Position numbers and translations under genes: made by a program. From the IMG/VR virus record IMGVR_UViG_3300021960_000513, positions 1-23,769 of that record: a stretch of DNA of 23,769 nt; one strand, written 5' to 3'. The notes beneath the pieces are model-generated. The model searched no databases. It had not been told where the DNA came from and worked only from the letters and a program-made list of their open reading frames with translations. Of this stretch, positions 1-7,084 are shown piece after piece; positions within the stretch are counted from its first letter, which is position 1, and the number at the start of each line of letters is the position of its first letter. This DNA comes from a virus.

Positions 1-8
1 TAAATCAA

Positions 9-14
9 AAGGAG
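9..14 (+). promoter_or_regulatory. Strong Shine-Dalgarno for the muralidase gene
   Basis: AAGGAG lies eight bases before the ATG at 23, which fixes that start. A TAA at 1-3 may be the stop of an upstream gene, but this cannot be confirmed from three bases. Confidence 0.7.
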
Positions 15-22
15 TAATCCCT

Positions 23-610
23 ATGAAAAATATAAAACAAATTGGTATAATCCTATTCACAAGTTTATCTTTAGTAGGATTTACCAACTACATGATGAGA
101 GCGGAAGAGAAATCAGTTATTTCTCTTTCTTCCAAACCAATAGAACCGATGTTAATACAACTCGGATTTGATATCAAACCAATAGAGATAAATCAAACAG
201 AATTATTTTTGAACGCCATAGGACATAGAGAATCTTCAAACAGATACGATATCGTAAACAAATGGGGTTATATGGGAAAATATCAGTTTGGTAAGAAAAC
301 TTTAAAGAACCTTGGATACGATGTTTCTAAAAAAGAATTCTTAAATTCACCATATCTACAAGAAAAAGCAATGTTAGATTTACTTGAACATAACAAAAAG
401 ATATTACAATCATATATTGATTATTGGGATGGTAGAAAAATAAATGGTAAGGTAATTACCGAAAGTGGAATTCTTGCAGCTGCTCATCTTGCTGGTGCGG
501 GTAACGTTAAGCGTTTTTTGAAAAAAGGTGAAGAATTTAAAGATGGGAATGGTACAAAATTAACTTCGTACCTTACCCAATTCAGCGGATACGATATAAA
601 TTTAGATTAA
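23..610 (+). CDS. Exported or membrane-anchored SLT-type lytic transglycosylase/muralidase (likely endolysin or virion muralidase)
   Basis: The 195-residue protein begins with a short basic stretch and a hydrophobic segment (about residues 6-22), read as a signal peptide or signal anchor. After a linker comes a compact lysozyme-like domain. HRESSNRY (68-75) supplies the probable catalytic Glu70. GYMGKYQFG (82-90) matches the G-x-x-Q-F pattern of SLT/goose-type muralidases, and AAAHLAGAGNVKRF (152-165) matches the later helix motif of that fold. The expected role is cleavage of peptidoglycan glycan strands in the periplasm at lysis; a particle-borne role in DNA entry is possible. An AAGGAG ribosome site supports the start. 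The next gene follows after one base, so the two are co-translated. Family assignment is by motif only. The Sec-type N-terminus would suit a signal-arrest-release endolysin that does not need a holin for export, but that part is inference. Confidence 0.75.
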   Translation: MKNIKQIGIILFTSLSLVGFTNYMMRAEEKSVISLSSKPIEPMLIQLGFDIKPIEINQTELFLNAIGHRESSNRYDIVNKWGYMGKYQFGKKTLKNLGYDVSKKEFLNSPYLQEKAMLDLLEHNKKILQSYIDYWDGRKINGKVITESGILAAAHLAGAGNVKRFLKKGEEFKDGNGTKLTSYLTQFSGYDINLD

Positions 611-611
611 T

Positions 612-887
612 ATGTTAGAATTATTTACGACCTATAACATCATTATAGGTATATCAGTAGTACTCAATCTTATCTTATTGATTGGGGTACGAAATTTGTT
701 AAAACAAAACGAACAACTCGAAGATAGAGTTGTTCAGATAACAGATACAACAATAGAAAAAGTTCAGAGTGCTCTTAGTAGAATGAGAGATTTGGATAAT
801 AGAGAAGTATTTGAGAAAGATGATGAAGTTGGAGTTACTTTCAACGAGTTAAAAAAAGTAGTAGAAGATTTAAACGACCAACTATAA
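612..887 (+). CDS. Small single-span membrane protein with coiled-coil tail, unknown function
   Basis: This 91-residue protein has one hydrophobic helix near the N-terminus (about residues 8-28, rich in Ile, Val and Leu). It is followed by a charged, heptad-like helical tail that ends in an acidic segment containing FEKDDEVGVTF (about 67-77). No enzymatic motif is visible. It starts one base after the muralidase stop and ends one base before the sigma-factor start, so it belongs to the same operon. Its position beside a lysis gene allows a spanin-like or lysis-accessory role. Equally, the acidic tail resembles small uncharacterised proteins that, as I recall, sit near gp55 in marine T4-like phages. 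I cannot choose between these. Confidence 0.7.
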   Translation: MLELFTTYNIIIGISVVLNLILLIGVRNLLKQNEQLEDRVVQITDTTIEKVQSALSRMRDLDNREVFEKDDEVGVTFNELKKVVEDLNDQL

Positions 888-888
888 C

Positions 889-1671
889 ATGCCAAGACCA
901 AGAAGAAAAAAATCCAAAATATATTTTGGTACACCTGCACAAGAAGCAATTATAGAATATAATAAATGTAAAGACCCAGTCAAAAGGTCTAAAATTTATG
1001 AAGAAAGAATTAAATACCCTTTTGAAAAACTTGCAGAGAATGTTTTAAATACGTTTAAGTTCTCATATTTTGATGTTCCTAAAAAAGATATTCAAACAGA
1101 AGTGGTTTCTACAATGGTAGAAAAAATGCATATGTTCCAAGAAGGAAAGGGTAGGGCATTTTCTTACTTTACTATTATTGCCAAAAACCATTTGATTTTA
1201 AAGAACAATGGAAACTATAAGAGGTGGAAACAAAACGCACTTCTTTCTGAAATGCCAGAAACTTGGAATCCTGAAAATGATTATTACGAGGTAGAGGAGG
1301 CTGGTGAGTTTAAGGAATTTAAAGATATGATGATTGCCTATTGGGATATAAATCTAAATTACGTTTTTAACAAGAAAAGAGATTTACAAATTGCAGATGC
1401 GGTTCTTGAATTATTTAGAAGGTCAGACCATATAGAAAACTTTAATAAAAAACATTTATATCTTCTTATAAGAGAAATGACTGATTGTAAAACTCATTAT
1501 ATTACCAAAGTTGTAAATATAATGAAACAACATCAGAAAAAAATGTTAAACGAATATCTTGAACATGGTGAGTTTAAAGAACCAAACAAGAAAGCATTTT
1601 GGGAGCCTAAACAAATCATAGAAGATGATGATGAAGATGAAAACCCATATTTAGATAACGAATTTTTATAG
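889..1671 (+). CDS. 55: T4 gp55-like late-transcription sigma factor
   Basis: The protein has 260 residues, longer than T4 gp55 (185). It has a basic N-terminus (PRPRRKKSK) and a sigma region-2-like core. The core includes KGRAFSYFTIIAKNHLILKN (87-106), the aromatic helix typical of gp55-type sigma factors and related to the -10 recognition and melting helix of sigma70. No region-4-like helix-turn-helix is evident, as expected for gp55. The C-terminus is strongly acidic and ends with hydrophobic residues (NPYLDNEFL), which resembles the sliding-clamp-binding tail of T4 late factors; that reading is inference. Its expected role is to direct host RNA polymerase to phage late promoters. The recurring ATATTTATA motif in this window is the obvious candidate target. 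It is packed with one-base spacing after the membrane protein and six bases before the carbamoyltransferase. Confidence 0.75.
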   Translation: MPRPRRKKSKIYFGTPAQEAIIEYNKCKDPVKRSKIYEERIKYPFEKLAENVLNTFKFSYFDVPKKDIQTEVVSTMVEKMHMFQEGKGRAFSYFTIIAKNHLILKNNGNYKRWKQNALLSEMPETWNPENDYYEVEEAGEFKEFKDMMIAYWDINLNYVFNKKRDLQIADAVLELFRRSDHIENFNKKHLYLLIREMTDCKTHYITKVVNIMKQHQKKMLNEYLEHGEFKEPNKKAFWEPKQIIEDDDEDENPYLDNEFL

Positions 1672-1677
1672 AAGAAA

Positions 1678-3384
1678 ATGAAAGGTTACATTTTAGGAAT
1701 ATCGTGTGGATATCACGATTCGGCAGCAGCACTTATTAAAGATGGAAAGGTTTTAGGAGCAGTTGAAGAAGAAAGATTTACTGGTATAAAACACGATTCA
1801 TCATTTCCTATTAACACAATCAATTGGTTGTATAAAGAATTCAAAATTAGTGGTAAAGATATATCTTCAGTAGCATTTTACGATAATCCTAAAAACAAAC
1901 TTGATAGAATTGAAAAATCAGTTAAGAGAGGACCTCTAACTGAAATATTCAATCGAAGTAAAATACTTAAAAGAAATAAAGAAAAGTATAAATTATTTGA
2001 ATCACAAATATATAATATAACAAATCCAAATATTCAGTTATATTATTGTGAGCACCACCTTTCTCACGCAGCATATTCTTTTTATACATCACCATATGAC
2101 AGAGCATCTATCCTTTCGGTAGATGGAGTGGGTGAATGGGAAACAACTACACTTTGGTATGGTGAAGGAAATAAAATATCAAAACTACAAACAATTAACT
2201 TTCCACACTCATTAGGAATGTTATATTCCGCCTTTACTGCCTTTCTTGGATTTAAACCCAACGAAGGTGAGTATAAAGTTATGGGATTGGCTCCATATGG
2301 TGACCCAAAGCCGTTTCTTAATAAATTTAGGAAACTATACACCCTCACAGATGATGGTGGATTCGAACTGAATATGGAATACTTTACATATGATTGGTCA
2401 GATACTCATATGTTTAACGAGAAGTTGGGTAAACTCTTGGGTATTCCAAATCGGTTACCTGAAGATAATTTAAATCAACCTCACAAAGATTTATCAGCAA
2501 CTCTACAACACGAATATGAATTTCTATTCTTTAGGTTAGTAGATAGATTATTTGCATTGAGAGCTTCCAATACTCTATGTTTAAGTGGTGGATGTGCATA
2601 CAATGGAACTGCTAATGGAAAGATTCTAAATCAATCTAACTTTAAGAATGTTTGGATTCCACCCGCACCATCTGATGCAGGTTCTGCTATTGGAGCAGCA
2701 CTTCATGTATATTTTGAAAATGGTGGAACTAAAAGACAAGATAATAAATCACCTTACCTCGGCCCTTATTATTCAAACGAAGATGTAGAAACGGCATTAG
2801 AAGAATTAGAACTTGATGTTTGGTTTGAAAAGAAAAATCATTCTGAGATTATTCCAATTATTTCAAAAGAAATTACAGAAGGAAATGTAGTGGGTTGGTT
2901 TGAAGGAAAAATGGAATTTGGTTCTCGTGCATTAGGTAATCGTTCTATCTTAGCGAATCCTTGTGACCCACAAATGAAATCAAGGGTAAATCGTGTAATT
3001 AAAAAACGAGAAGGATTTAGACCTTTTGCTCCTATGGTAAAGGTAGAAGAACAAACAAAGTTTTTTGATTACAAAAAAGATGTTCCTTACATGAATCAAG
3101 TTGTACCTGTGAAAGAGGAATGGAGAGATAAACTTCCAGCAATTACTCACATAGATGGTTCTGCTCGTATCCAATCGGTTACACACCAACAACATAGAAG
3201 AATACATCAACTTCTATCTCAGTTACACAAAGATAATGGATTTCCAATCGTTTTAAACACCTCTTTTAACTTAAAAGACCAAACTATGGTGTTAGACCCC
3301 AAAACGGCAATAGAAACGTTCTTAGATTGTGAAATGGATACTTTGGTGATTCACAACTACATTATTAAGAAGAAGATACTCTAA
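1678..3384 (+). CDS. Carbamoyltransferase, NodU/CmcH/TobZ family
   Basis: This 568-residue protein is full length for the family. The N-terminal Kae1-like ATPase-fold domain opens with GISCGYHDSAAAL (7-19) and EEERF (30-34). It holds the metal-binding HHLSH (126-130, an HxxxH pattern), SVDGVGEWETT (147-157), the GEYKVMGLAPYG loop (197-208) and LSGGCAYNGTANGKI (302-316). The C-terminal carbamoyltransferase domain (about 365-565) carries EFGSRALGNRSILANP (413-428), REGFRPFAPMV (444-454) and LNTSFN (526-531). Known family members transfer a carbamoyl group from carbamoyl phosphate, through carbamoyl-AMP, to a hydroxyl on a sugar or antibiotic. The substrate here is unknown: host surface glycan, virion glycan or modified nucleotide are all possible. 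It begins six bases after the sigma gene, with GAAGAAA just upstream as a weak ribosome site. All key motifs look intact, so it is probably active. Confidence 0.93.
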   Translation: MKGYILGISCGYHDSAAALIKDGKVLGAVEEERFTGIKHDSSFPINTINWLYKEFKISGKDISSVAFYDNPKNKLDRIEKSVKRGPLTEIFNRSKILKRNKEKYKLFESQIYNITNPNIQLYYCEHHLSHAAYSFYTSPYDRASILSVDGVGEWETTTLWYGEGNKISKLQTINFPHSLGMLYSAFTAFLGFKPNEGEYKVMGLAPYGDPKPFLNKFRKLYTLTDDGGFELNMEYFTYDWSDTHMFNEKLGKLLGIPNRLPEDNLNQPHKDLSATLQHEYEFLFFRLVDRLFALRASNTLCLSGGCAYNGTANGKILNQSNFKNVWIPPAPSDAGSAIGAALHVYFENGGTKRQDNKSPYLGPYYSNEDVETALEELELDVWFEKKNHSEIIPIISKEITEGNVVGWFEGKMEFGSRALGNRSILANPCDPQMKSRVNRVIKKREGFRPFAPMVKVEEQTKFFDYKKDVPYMNQVVPVKEEWRDKLPAITHIDGSARIQSVTHQQHRRIHQLLSQLHKDNGFPIVLNTSFNLKDQTMVLDPKTAIETFLDCEMDTLVIHNYIIKKKIL

Positions 3385-3417
3385 TTTAACACTCACATAA
3401 CAATTTCTTAACATTGG

Positions 3418-3427
3418 TATATTTATA
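3418..3427 (+). promoter_or_regulatory. Candidate late promoter motif TATATTTATA
   Basis: TATATTTATA ends 15 bases before the ATG at 3443, with AAGAGGA (3431-3437) between. It lies in the gap after the carbamoyltransferase gene and shares its core with five other intergenic sites in the window. Confidence 0.6.
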
Positions 3428-3442
3428 CTAAAGAGGAATATT

Positions 3443-3817
3443 ATGAAAGAACAATTATTCTATGTAAAGATTGTTCAAATGATATCCATCTTGTTTTTAG
3501 CATTACTTACCATTCCGGCTTTTGGACAAGAAACAAAAGTTATAGAACAAGTGGATGAAAATCTTTACAATTACAGAGCCTACAACCAAGATGGTTCTTT
3601 ACAACAAAAAGGAATGTACTTTAAAACCAATGATAATAAATTACTTATCCATGATTATTGGAAAGATTCATTTGGTAATAAAGCACTTTACAACAAAGGA
3701 AAATTAGTTTGGTATAAACCAAATGGAGACAAACGATATACTTATGAGTATATAAGGATGGAAAAGCTTTCAAGGAAAGTCGAGAGTTTAGAAGCACTCC
3801 TAGCATCCAAGAACTGA
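3443..3817 (+). CDS. Secreted small protein with YwqK/MORN-like repeats, unknown function
   Basis: The 124-residue protein has a clear Sec signal peptide: basic start, hydrophobic core about residues 11-27, and a probable cut after AFG, before Gln-Glu. This signal form is common in Bacteroidetes exported proteins. The mature part has short repeated beta-type phrases such as YNQDGSLQQKGMYF and YNKGKLVWYKPNGDKRYTY, resembling MORN/YwqK-type repeats. A short helical C-terminus follows (MEKLSRKVESLEALL). No catalytic motif is seen. It stands alone between a late-promoter motif at 3418 and the terminator at 3849, so it is probably transcribed by itself. It may act in the periplasm or at the host surface during late infection, perhaps in lysis or exclusion of other phages, but no sequence feature proves this. 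Confidence 0.7.
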   Translation: MKEQLFYVKIVQMISILFLALLTIPAFGQETKVIEQVDENLYNYRAYNQDGSLQQKGMYFKTNDNKLLIHDYWKDSFGNKALYNKGKLVWYKPNGDKRYTYEYIRMEKLSRKVESLEALLASKN

Positions 3818-3848
3818 CCCTAATCGCAATTCAAATAGATTCGATATG

Positions 3849-3876
3849 AACCCACCCTTTGGTGGGTTTGGTGTTT
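3849..3876 (+). terminator. Rho-independent terminator (perfect 8-bp stem)
   Basis: AACCCACC (3849-3856), loop CTTT, then GGTGGGTT (3861-3868) form a perfect hairpin. It is followed by a T/G-rich stretch rather than a pure T run. It lies 32 bases after the stop of the secreted-protein gene and ends that unit. Confidence 0.8.
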
Positions 3877-4034
3877 AATTTATATATATTTCATTAAATA
3901 CTCTCATTATTTGAGGATGTAATATATATTCACTATTTTTTTTATTGACTTTACATAGTTATTCTTTGGATATCCCAATGTTTTGTAATATGAAAAAGTT
4001 ATAGATTGCTTAACCAAAACAAAGGAGATAATTT
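3877..4034. other. AT-rich intergenic leader of the two-helix membrane gene
   Basis: About 160 bases of very AT-rich DNA lie between a terminator and the next gene, so a promoter for 4035-4271 must be here. A TTGACT at 3945-3950 and several TATATAT runs are present. I see neither a clean host -7 element (TAnnTTTG) nor the ATATTTATA motif, so the exact promoter cannot be placed. AAAGGAG at 4021-4027 is the ribosome site. Confidence 0.4.
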
Positions 4035-4271
4035 ATGGAATTTCTAAAAAAGATTGGCTCTTGGGCTAGTTCACTAACAGAAATTGGTATAAGTATCATC
4101 GCTCTTGGAGTAGTACTTGAAGTATTATTCAAAGGTGCAAAGATTCCTTTCTGGCCAGATAACTCAGTAGTAGATAATCTAATGGGTATTTTGGGTGGAT
4201 TGAGTAATGAAGGACTACTTGGTTTAGTAGGAGCATTCATTTTATACCACATCCTTAAAAACAAATCATAA
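4035..4271 (+). CDS. Small two-helix membrane protein (holin-like candidate)
   Basis: The 78-residue protein has an amphipathic N-terminus (MEFLKKIGSWASSLTEI) and a first hydrophobic helix (about residues 17-35). A Pro/Trp loop containing IPFWPDNS follows, then a Gly-rich second hydrophobic helix (about 58-74) and a short basic tail. Size, two membrane spans and a charged C-terminus fit a class II holin, but many small phage membrane proteins look alike, so the function is inferred. A strong AAAGGAG site eight bases before the ATG fixes the start. The gene is isolated between the terminators at 3849 and 4299, meaning it is made from its own promoter, which suits a product whose timing or dose must be set separately from the structural genes. 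Confidence 0.75.
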   Translation: MEFLKKIGSWASSLTEIGISIIALGVVLEVLFKGAKIPFWPDNSVVDNLMGILGGLSNEGLLGLVGAFILYHILKNKS

Positions 4272-4298
4272 GGATTCAACTTCCATAACGCGTTGGAT

Positions 4299-4328
4299 AA
4301 AAACCTCTCTTCGGAGAGGTTTTTTTAT
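4299..4328 (+). terminator. Strong Rho-independent terminator with UUCG tetraloop
   Basis: AACCTCTC (4302-4309), loop TTCG (4310-4313) and GAGAGGTT (4314-4321) form a perfect hairpin, with flanking A and T runs extending the stem and a T7 tract. It is 30 bases after the stop of the membrane-protein gene and directly precedes the next late-promoter motif. Confidence 0.92.
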
Positions 4329-4330
4329 TT

Positions 4331-4358
4331 ACCATATTTATATACAACATAATATGGT
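4331..4358. promoter_or_regulatory. Candidate late promoter inside an 8-bp inverted repeat
   Basis: The core ATATTTATA is at 4334-4342. ACCATATT (4331-4338) and AATATGGT (4351-4358) are perfect inverted copies separated by 12 bases. The ATG at 4365 follows with no visible Shine-Dalgarno. The repeat could be an operator or an RNA hairpin near the start of the baseplate transcript. Confidence 0.5.
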
Positions 4359-4364
4359 ATAATC

Positions 4365-4775
4365 ATGAGTACAGATTTTGAATTATTTCCTGGTAAGAAT
4401 CTAAGTGGATTGTTTAAGGATATCTACGATAACCAACAAAACAAGAAGCAAAGAATCTCTGAACTGATTGCTGAAATGAAAAAAGTAATCAGACATGCTG
4501 GTGATATGGCAGTAATTGGTCCTATCATCAAAGATTTAGTTGATACCTCAGTAAAAAACGATGATGCCTTAATCAAGATGGCAGCAATTGCCCAAAGGAT
4601 TATTGGTGCTCAACACAAAGCAGAAGGGGATAGTGGATTCCTATCAGATGAAGAAAAAGAACAACTTCTAAAACAATTAGATGAAACTATTGCAGAAGTT
4701 GCTGATGAGCAAGATTTAAAAGTTGACGAACTTACTAACGAAATAGAAGAACTAAAACAAAAGGTAGGTAAGTAA
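4365..4775 (+). CDS. Small helical structural or assembly protein of the baseplate block, unknown function
   Basis: The 136-residue protein opens with FELFPGKNLSGLFKDIY (about residues 5-21). The rest is almost entirely helical and charged, ending in a coiled-coil tail (about 95-136, DELTNEIEELKQKVGK). No enzymatic motif or membrane span is present. It is the first gene of the baseplate transcript and overlaps the spike gene by one base (TAATG), so the two are translationally coupled. The context suggests a chaperone or small structural partner of the baseplate hub or spike. I recall similar small proteins in marine T4-like phages but cannot name a T4 counterpart. Confidence 0.75.
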   Translation: MSTDFELFPGKNLSGLFKDIYDNQQNKKQRISELIAEMKKVIRHAGDMAVIGPIIKDLVDTSVKNDDALIKMAAIAQRIIGAQHKAEGDSGFLSDEEKEQLLKQLDETIAEVADEQDLKVDELTNEIEELKQKVGK

Positions 4776-6055
4776 TGAGTAAAAGATTACAACAATCGTA
4801 TAACGCTTTACAAACTAACAAAATACCAATCACTAACAGAGTTAATAGTGGTATTGTAGTTGATGTTATCTTAGATGATACCCATCCTAAATTAGTTAAA
4901 GCAGATGAGGATACTCAAGATTATTATTCAGATAAAGAAACTGATGTTGTTGGATGTGCAATCATAAGACCTTTAAGTGATAATACGAGTAGTGAAACTC
5001 AGCTATTCAAATACCAACCACTAAATCCATCTTTATTAGAATTACCACTTGTTGGTGAAACTGTTGAAATTTATACAATAGGTGGAGTAAAATATTACAG
5101 AAGATATTCTAATATAAACATCAATACGGGTGGTGCTTCTGAAGATAAAAACAAAACCACATTTTCTAAAGTAGAAAAAGAACAAGGTGGTAAAGATTAT
5201 AATACGGTTTCTCAAACAAGTACTACGAAAAATTCATCATCAAATGATAGAAGTACTAAATTAGGTAAATACTTTGAAGAACAACAAGTAAATAAATTAA
5301 AGTTTTACGAAGGAGATTCTATATTACAATCTCGTTTTGGACAATCTATTAGATTTTCTGCATATAACAATTCAGAAAATAAATATTCTCCAACAATAAT
5401 ACTTCGTAATAGACAGAATGATGAATCTGTAAATAATCTAAAACCACTTGATTTAGTAGAAGAAGATGTAAACAAAGATGGTTCTATAATTGCACTAACT
5501 TCACAAGATTATAAAATACCATTTCAACCTGGTCTTATAGATGATGGTGGTTCTTCCAACTTTGAAACAACTCCAATTAAATTTGAGTTACCTGAAGAAT
5601 ATGTAGGACAAGACCAAATTTTAATAAACTCAGAAAGAATTATATTATCATCAAAGGCAAATGAAATGATTTTCTTTTCAAAAGGAAATTATGGATTTAT
5701 TTCAGATGGTAAGTTTACAATAGATAATGGAAATGCGGGAGCAGAACTAGATTTTGGTGGAGATGTTATCTTAACCGCAGATAGAAATAACTCCAACTTT
5801 ATAGTTCAAACTGGAAATGGTCAAATTAGGTTAAACACAAATGATGATAATACGGGAGGAACTGGTAAAGTAGAACCTCTTGCAAGAGCACAAACATTAG
5901 TAGATATTTTAGATGCAATGATTACTGCAATTTCAAATCAAATTTATGCAACACCAGCTGGTCCAAGTGGTAAAGGCCCTTTAAACTTACCGGAGTTTGA
6001 AGCAATTCAAGCAAGGTTAAACGATATAAAATCTACTAAAAACTTTACGGAGTAA
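4775..6055 (+). CDS. 5: gp5-like baseplate central spike/hub protein, without lysozyme domain
   Basis: In this 426-residue protein, residues about 24-110 look like the OB fold of gp5/VgrG-type spikes: SGIVVDVILDD, then VVGCAIIRPL (58-67), then LPLVGETVEIYTIGGVKYYR (90-109). A low-complexity Ser/Thr/Lys linker follows (about 115-165), then GDSILQSRFGQSIRFSAYNN (180-199), a sequence typical of the region before the spike. The C-terminal half has repeated short beta strands (about 284-355, including IILSSKANEMIFFSKG and GGDVILTADRNNSNFIVQTG), which fit a trimeric beta-helix needle. T4 gp5 has a lysozyme domain between these parts; none is visible here. The start overlaps the preceding stop. It forms the membrane-piercing tip at the centre of the baseplate. 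Confidence 0.75.
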   Translation: MSKRLQQSYNALQTNKIPITNRVNSGIVVDVILDDTHPKLVKADEDTQDYYSDKETDVVGCAIIRPLSDNTSSETQLFKYQPLNPSLLELPLVGETVEIYTIGGVKYYRRYSNININTGGASEDKNKTTFSKVEKEQGGKDYNTVSQTSTTKNSSSNDRSTKLGKYFEEQQVNKLKFYEGDSILQSRFGQSIRFSAYNNSENKYSPTIILRNRQNDESVNNLKPLDLVEEDVNKDGSIIALTSQDYKIPFQPGLIDDGGSSNFETTPIKFELPEEYVGQDQILINSERIILSSKANEMIFFSKGNYGFISDGKFTIDNGNAGAELDFGGDVILTADRNNSNFIVQTGNGQIRLNTNDDNTGGTGKVEPLARAQTLVDILDAMITAISNQIYATPAGPSGKGPLNLPEFEAIQARLNDIKSTKNFTE

Positions 6056-6058
6056 GTC

Positions 6059-7027
6059 ATGTCTTGGAAATTGTTCAAAGTAAATATGTTACTCTATATG
6101 AACAATCCACTAGCTATTAGTGGATTTCCTTTATATGGTGCAAAATTAGCACTCGAATATGATTTGTGTATGAGAAGAGGAGGTCAGTTGATAAACAAAA
6201 ATCCTGTTGCAACTGGTAATATACCATTATTTACATCATTAATGAATGTTGCTCATACCACCGCTTTAACAAAAACACAACCAGGCCGCCATGCTTTCTT
6301 AAAAGATGTTGGTAACGCAGTAAAAGGATATTGGACTGGAGCAACATTACTTCCATTTCCTACACCCATAATACCTGCACCTGGCTCTGCTCAAAACATA
6401 ATTGCAAATTCTGCAATGGTAACTTCACCTGGTACTTGGCCTAATGTTCCATTTGAAATACCAACAGATTCCTGCTTAACATTTTTGGATATGATGACAT
6501 TGTTTATGCAAATACACCTTTTAACAATTAAAGGAATGTATATGACTACATCATTGTATCCATCGGCACCATCACCGATACCTGGACCTGGCGTAGTTCA
6601 GTTTACAGGTTATTCAATACCAATGATACCATTTCCATCTTTAAAATTAGGTAAGGGTAATGTTGCTGGTAAACCAGCAGAAGAATTCGGAACAGATGGA
6701 AATTTTGGTTCATTAGATGGAAATACATTTGGAGGGAAAAGTGTACCACTTAATGCAGGTCAACAAGGTGGTGATGCTGAACAAATTGATAATCAATTAA
6801 GAGCAAGATTATCGAGTGGAGGTACACTAGAAGAAAATTTAGATGATATTCTTAGAGCGGAAACTGAGAAGGATAAATTGGGTAGAGAACGATTTTTTAC
6901 AGAAGCTGAATTGATGGTTGCAAAGTTAATAGATGAACAACCTAACAAACAAATTCAAAAATCATTAGCACAAATACGAGCTGAACTTATAGAAGAAAGA
7001 AATAAGTGTTGTGATGATTGTGATTAA
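6059..7027 (+). CDS. Baseplate-cluster protein with hydrophobic N-terminal half and Cys-rich end, unknown function
   Basis: The first ~200 residues of this 322-residue protein are unusually hydrophobic and rich in Pro, Met and Gly, with many aromatic residues. Examples are the segments around LFKVNMLLYMNNPLAISGFP and TFLDMMTLFMQIHLL. They do not form regular membrane helices of standard length. A Gly/Asn-rich linker follows, then a charged helical region (about 260-315), and the protein ends in CCDDCD. It begins three bases after the spike stop, with a GGAG site inside the previous gene. It is the last gene before the next late-promoter motif. Its position points to a hub or spike partner, but I do not recognise the family. 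The Cys-rich end could bind metal. Confidence 0.7.
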   Translation: MSWKLFKVNMLLYMNNPLAISGFPLYGAKLALEYDLCMRRGGQLINKNPVATGNIPLFTSLMNVAHTTALTKTQPGRHAFLKDVGNAVKGYWTGATLLPFPTPIIPAPGSAQNIIANSAMVTSPGTWPNVPFEIPTDSCLTFLDMMTLFMQIHLLTIKGMYMTTSLYPSAPSPIPGPGVVQFTGYSIPMIPFPSLKLGKGNVAGKPAEEFGTDGNFGSLDGNTFGGKSVPLNAGQQGGDAEQIDNQLRARLSSGGTLEENLDDILRAETEKDKLGRERFFTEAELMVAKLIDEQPNKQIQKSLAQIRAELIEERNKCCDDCD

Positions 7028-7048
7028 AACCTATAAAACTAACAAAGA

Positions 7049-7058
7049 TATATTTATA
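7049..7058 (+). promoter_or_regulatory. Candidate late promoter motif TATATTTATA
   Basis: It lies in the 57-base gap between the 322-residue gene and the gene at 7085, 26 bases before that ATG. It is the last such motif before the run of genes ending at 19031, so it may drive gp25, gp6 and the rest. No terminator hairpin is visible in the gap. Confidence 0.55.
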
Positions 7059-7084
7059 TTAGAATAAACAATTAAAAAATAGAA

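Noticed and set aside
2082-2348. Reverse-strand open frame inside the carbamoyltransferase gene
   Set aside because: It lies wholly within a strongly supported gene with intact motifs and has no ribosome site or known motif.
3945-3975. TTGACT with a downstream GGATAT as a sigma70-type promoter
   Set aside because: The downstream box is poor and Bacteroidetes use a different consensus; kept only as an unplaced promoter region.
4010-4279. Reverse-strand frame opposite the two-helix membrane gene
   Set aside because: The forward gene has a strong ribosome site, coherent helices and a matching terminator; the reverse frame has none.
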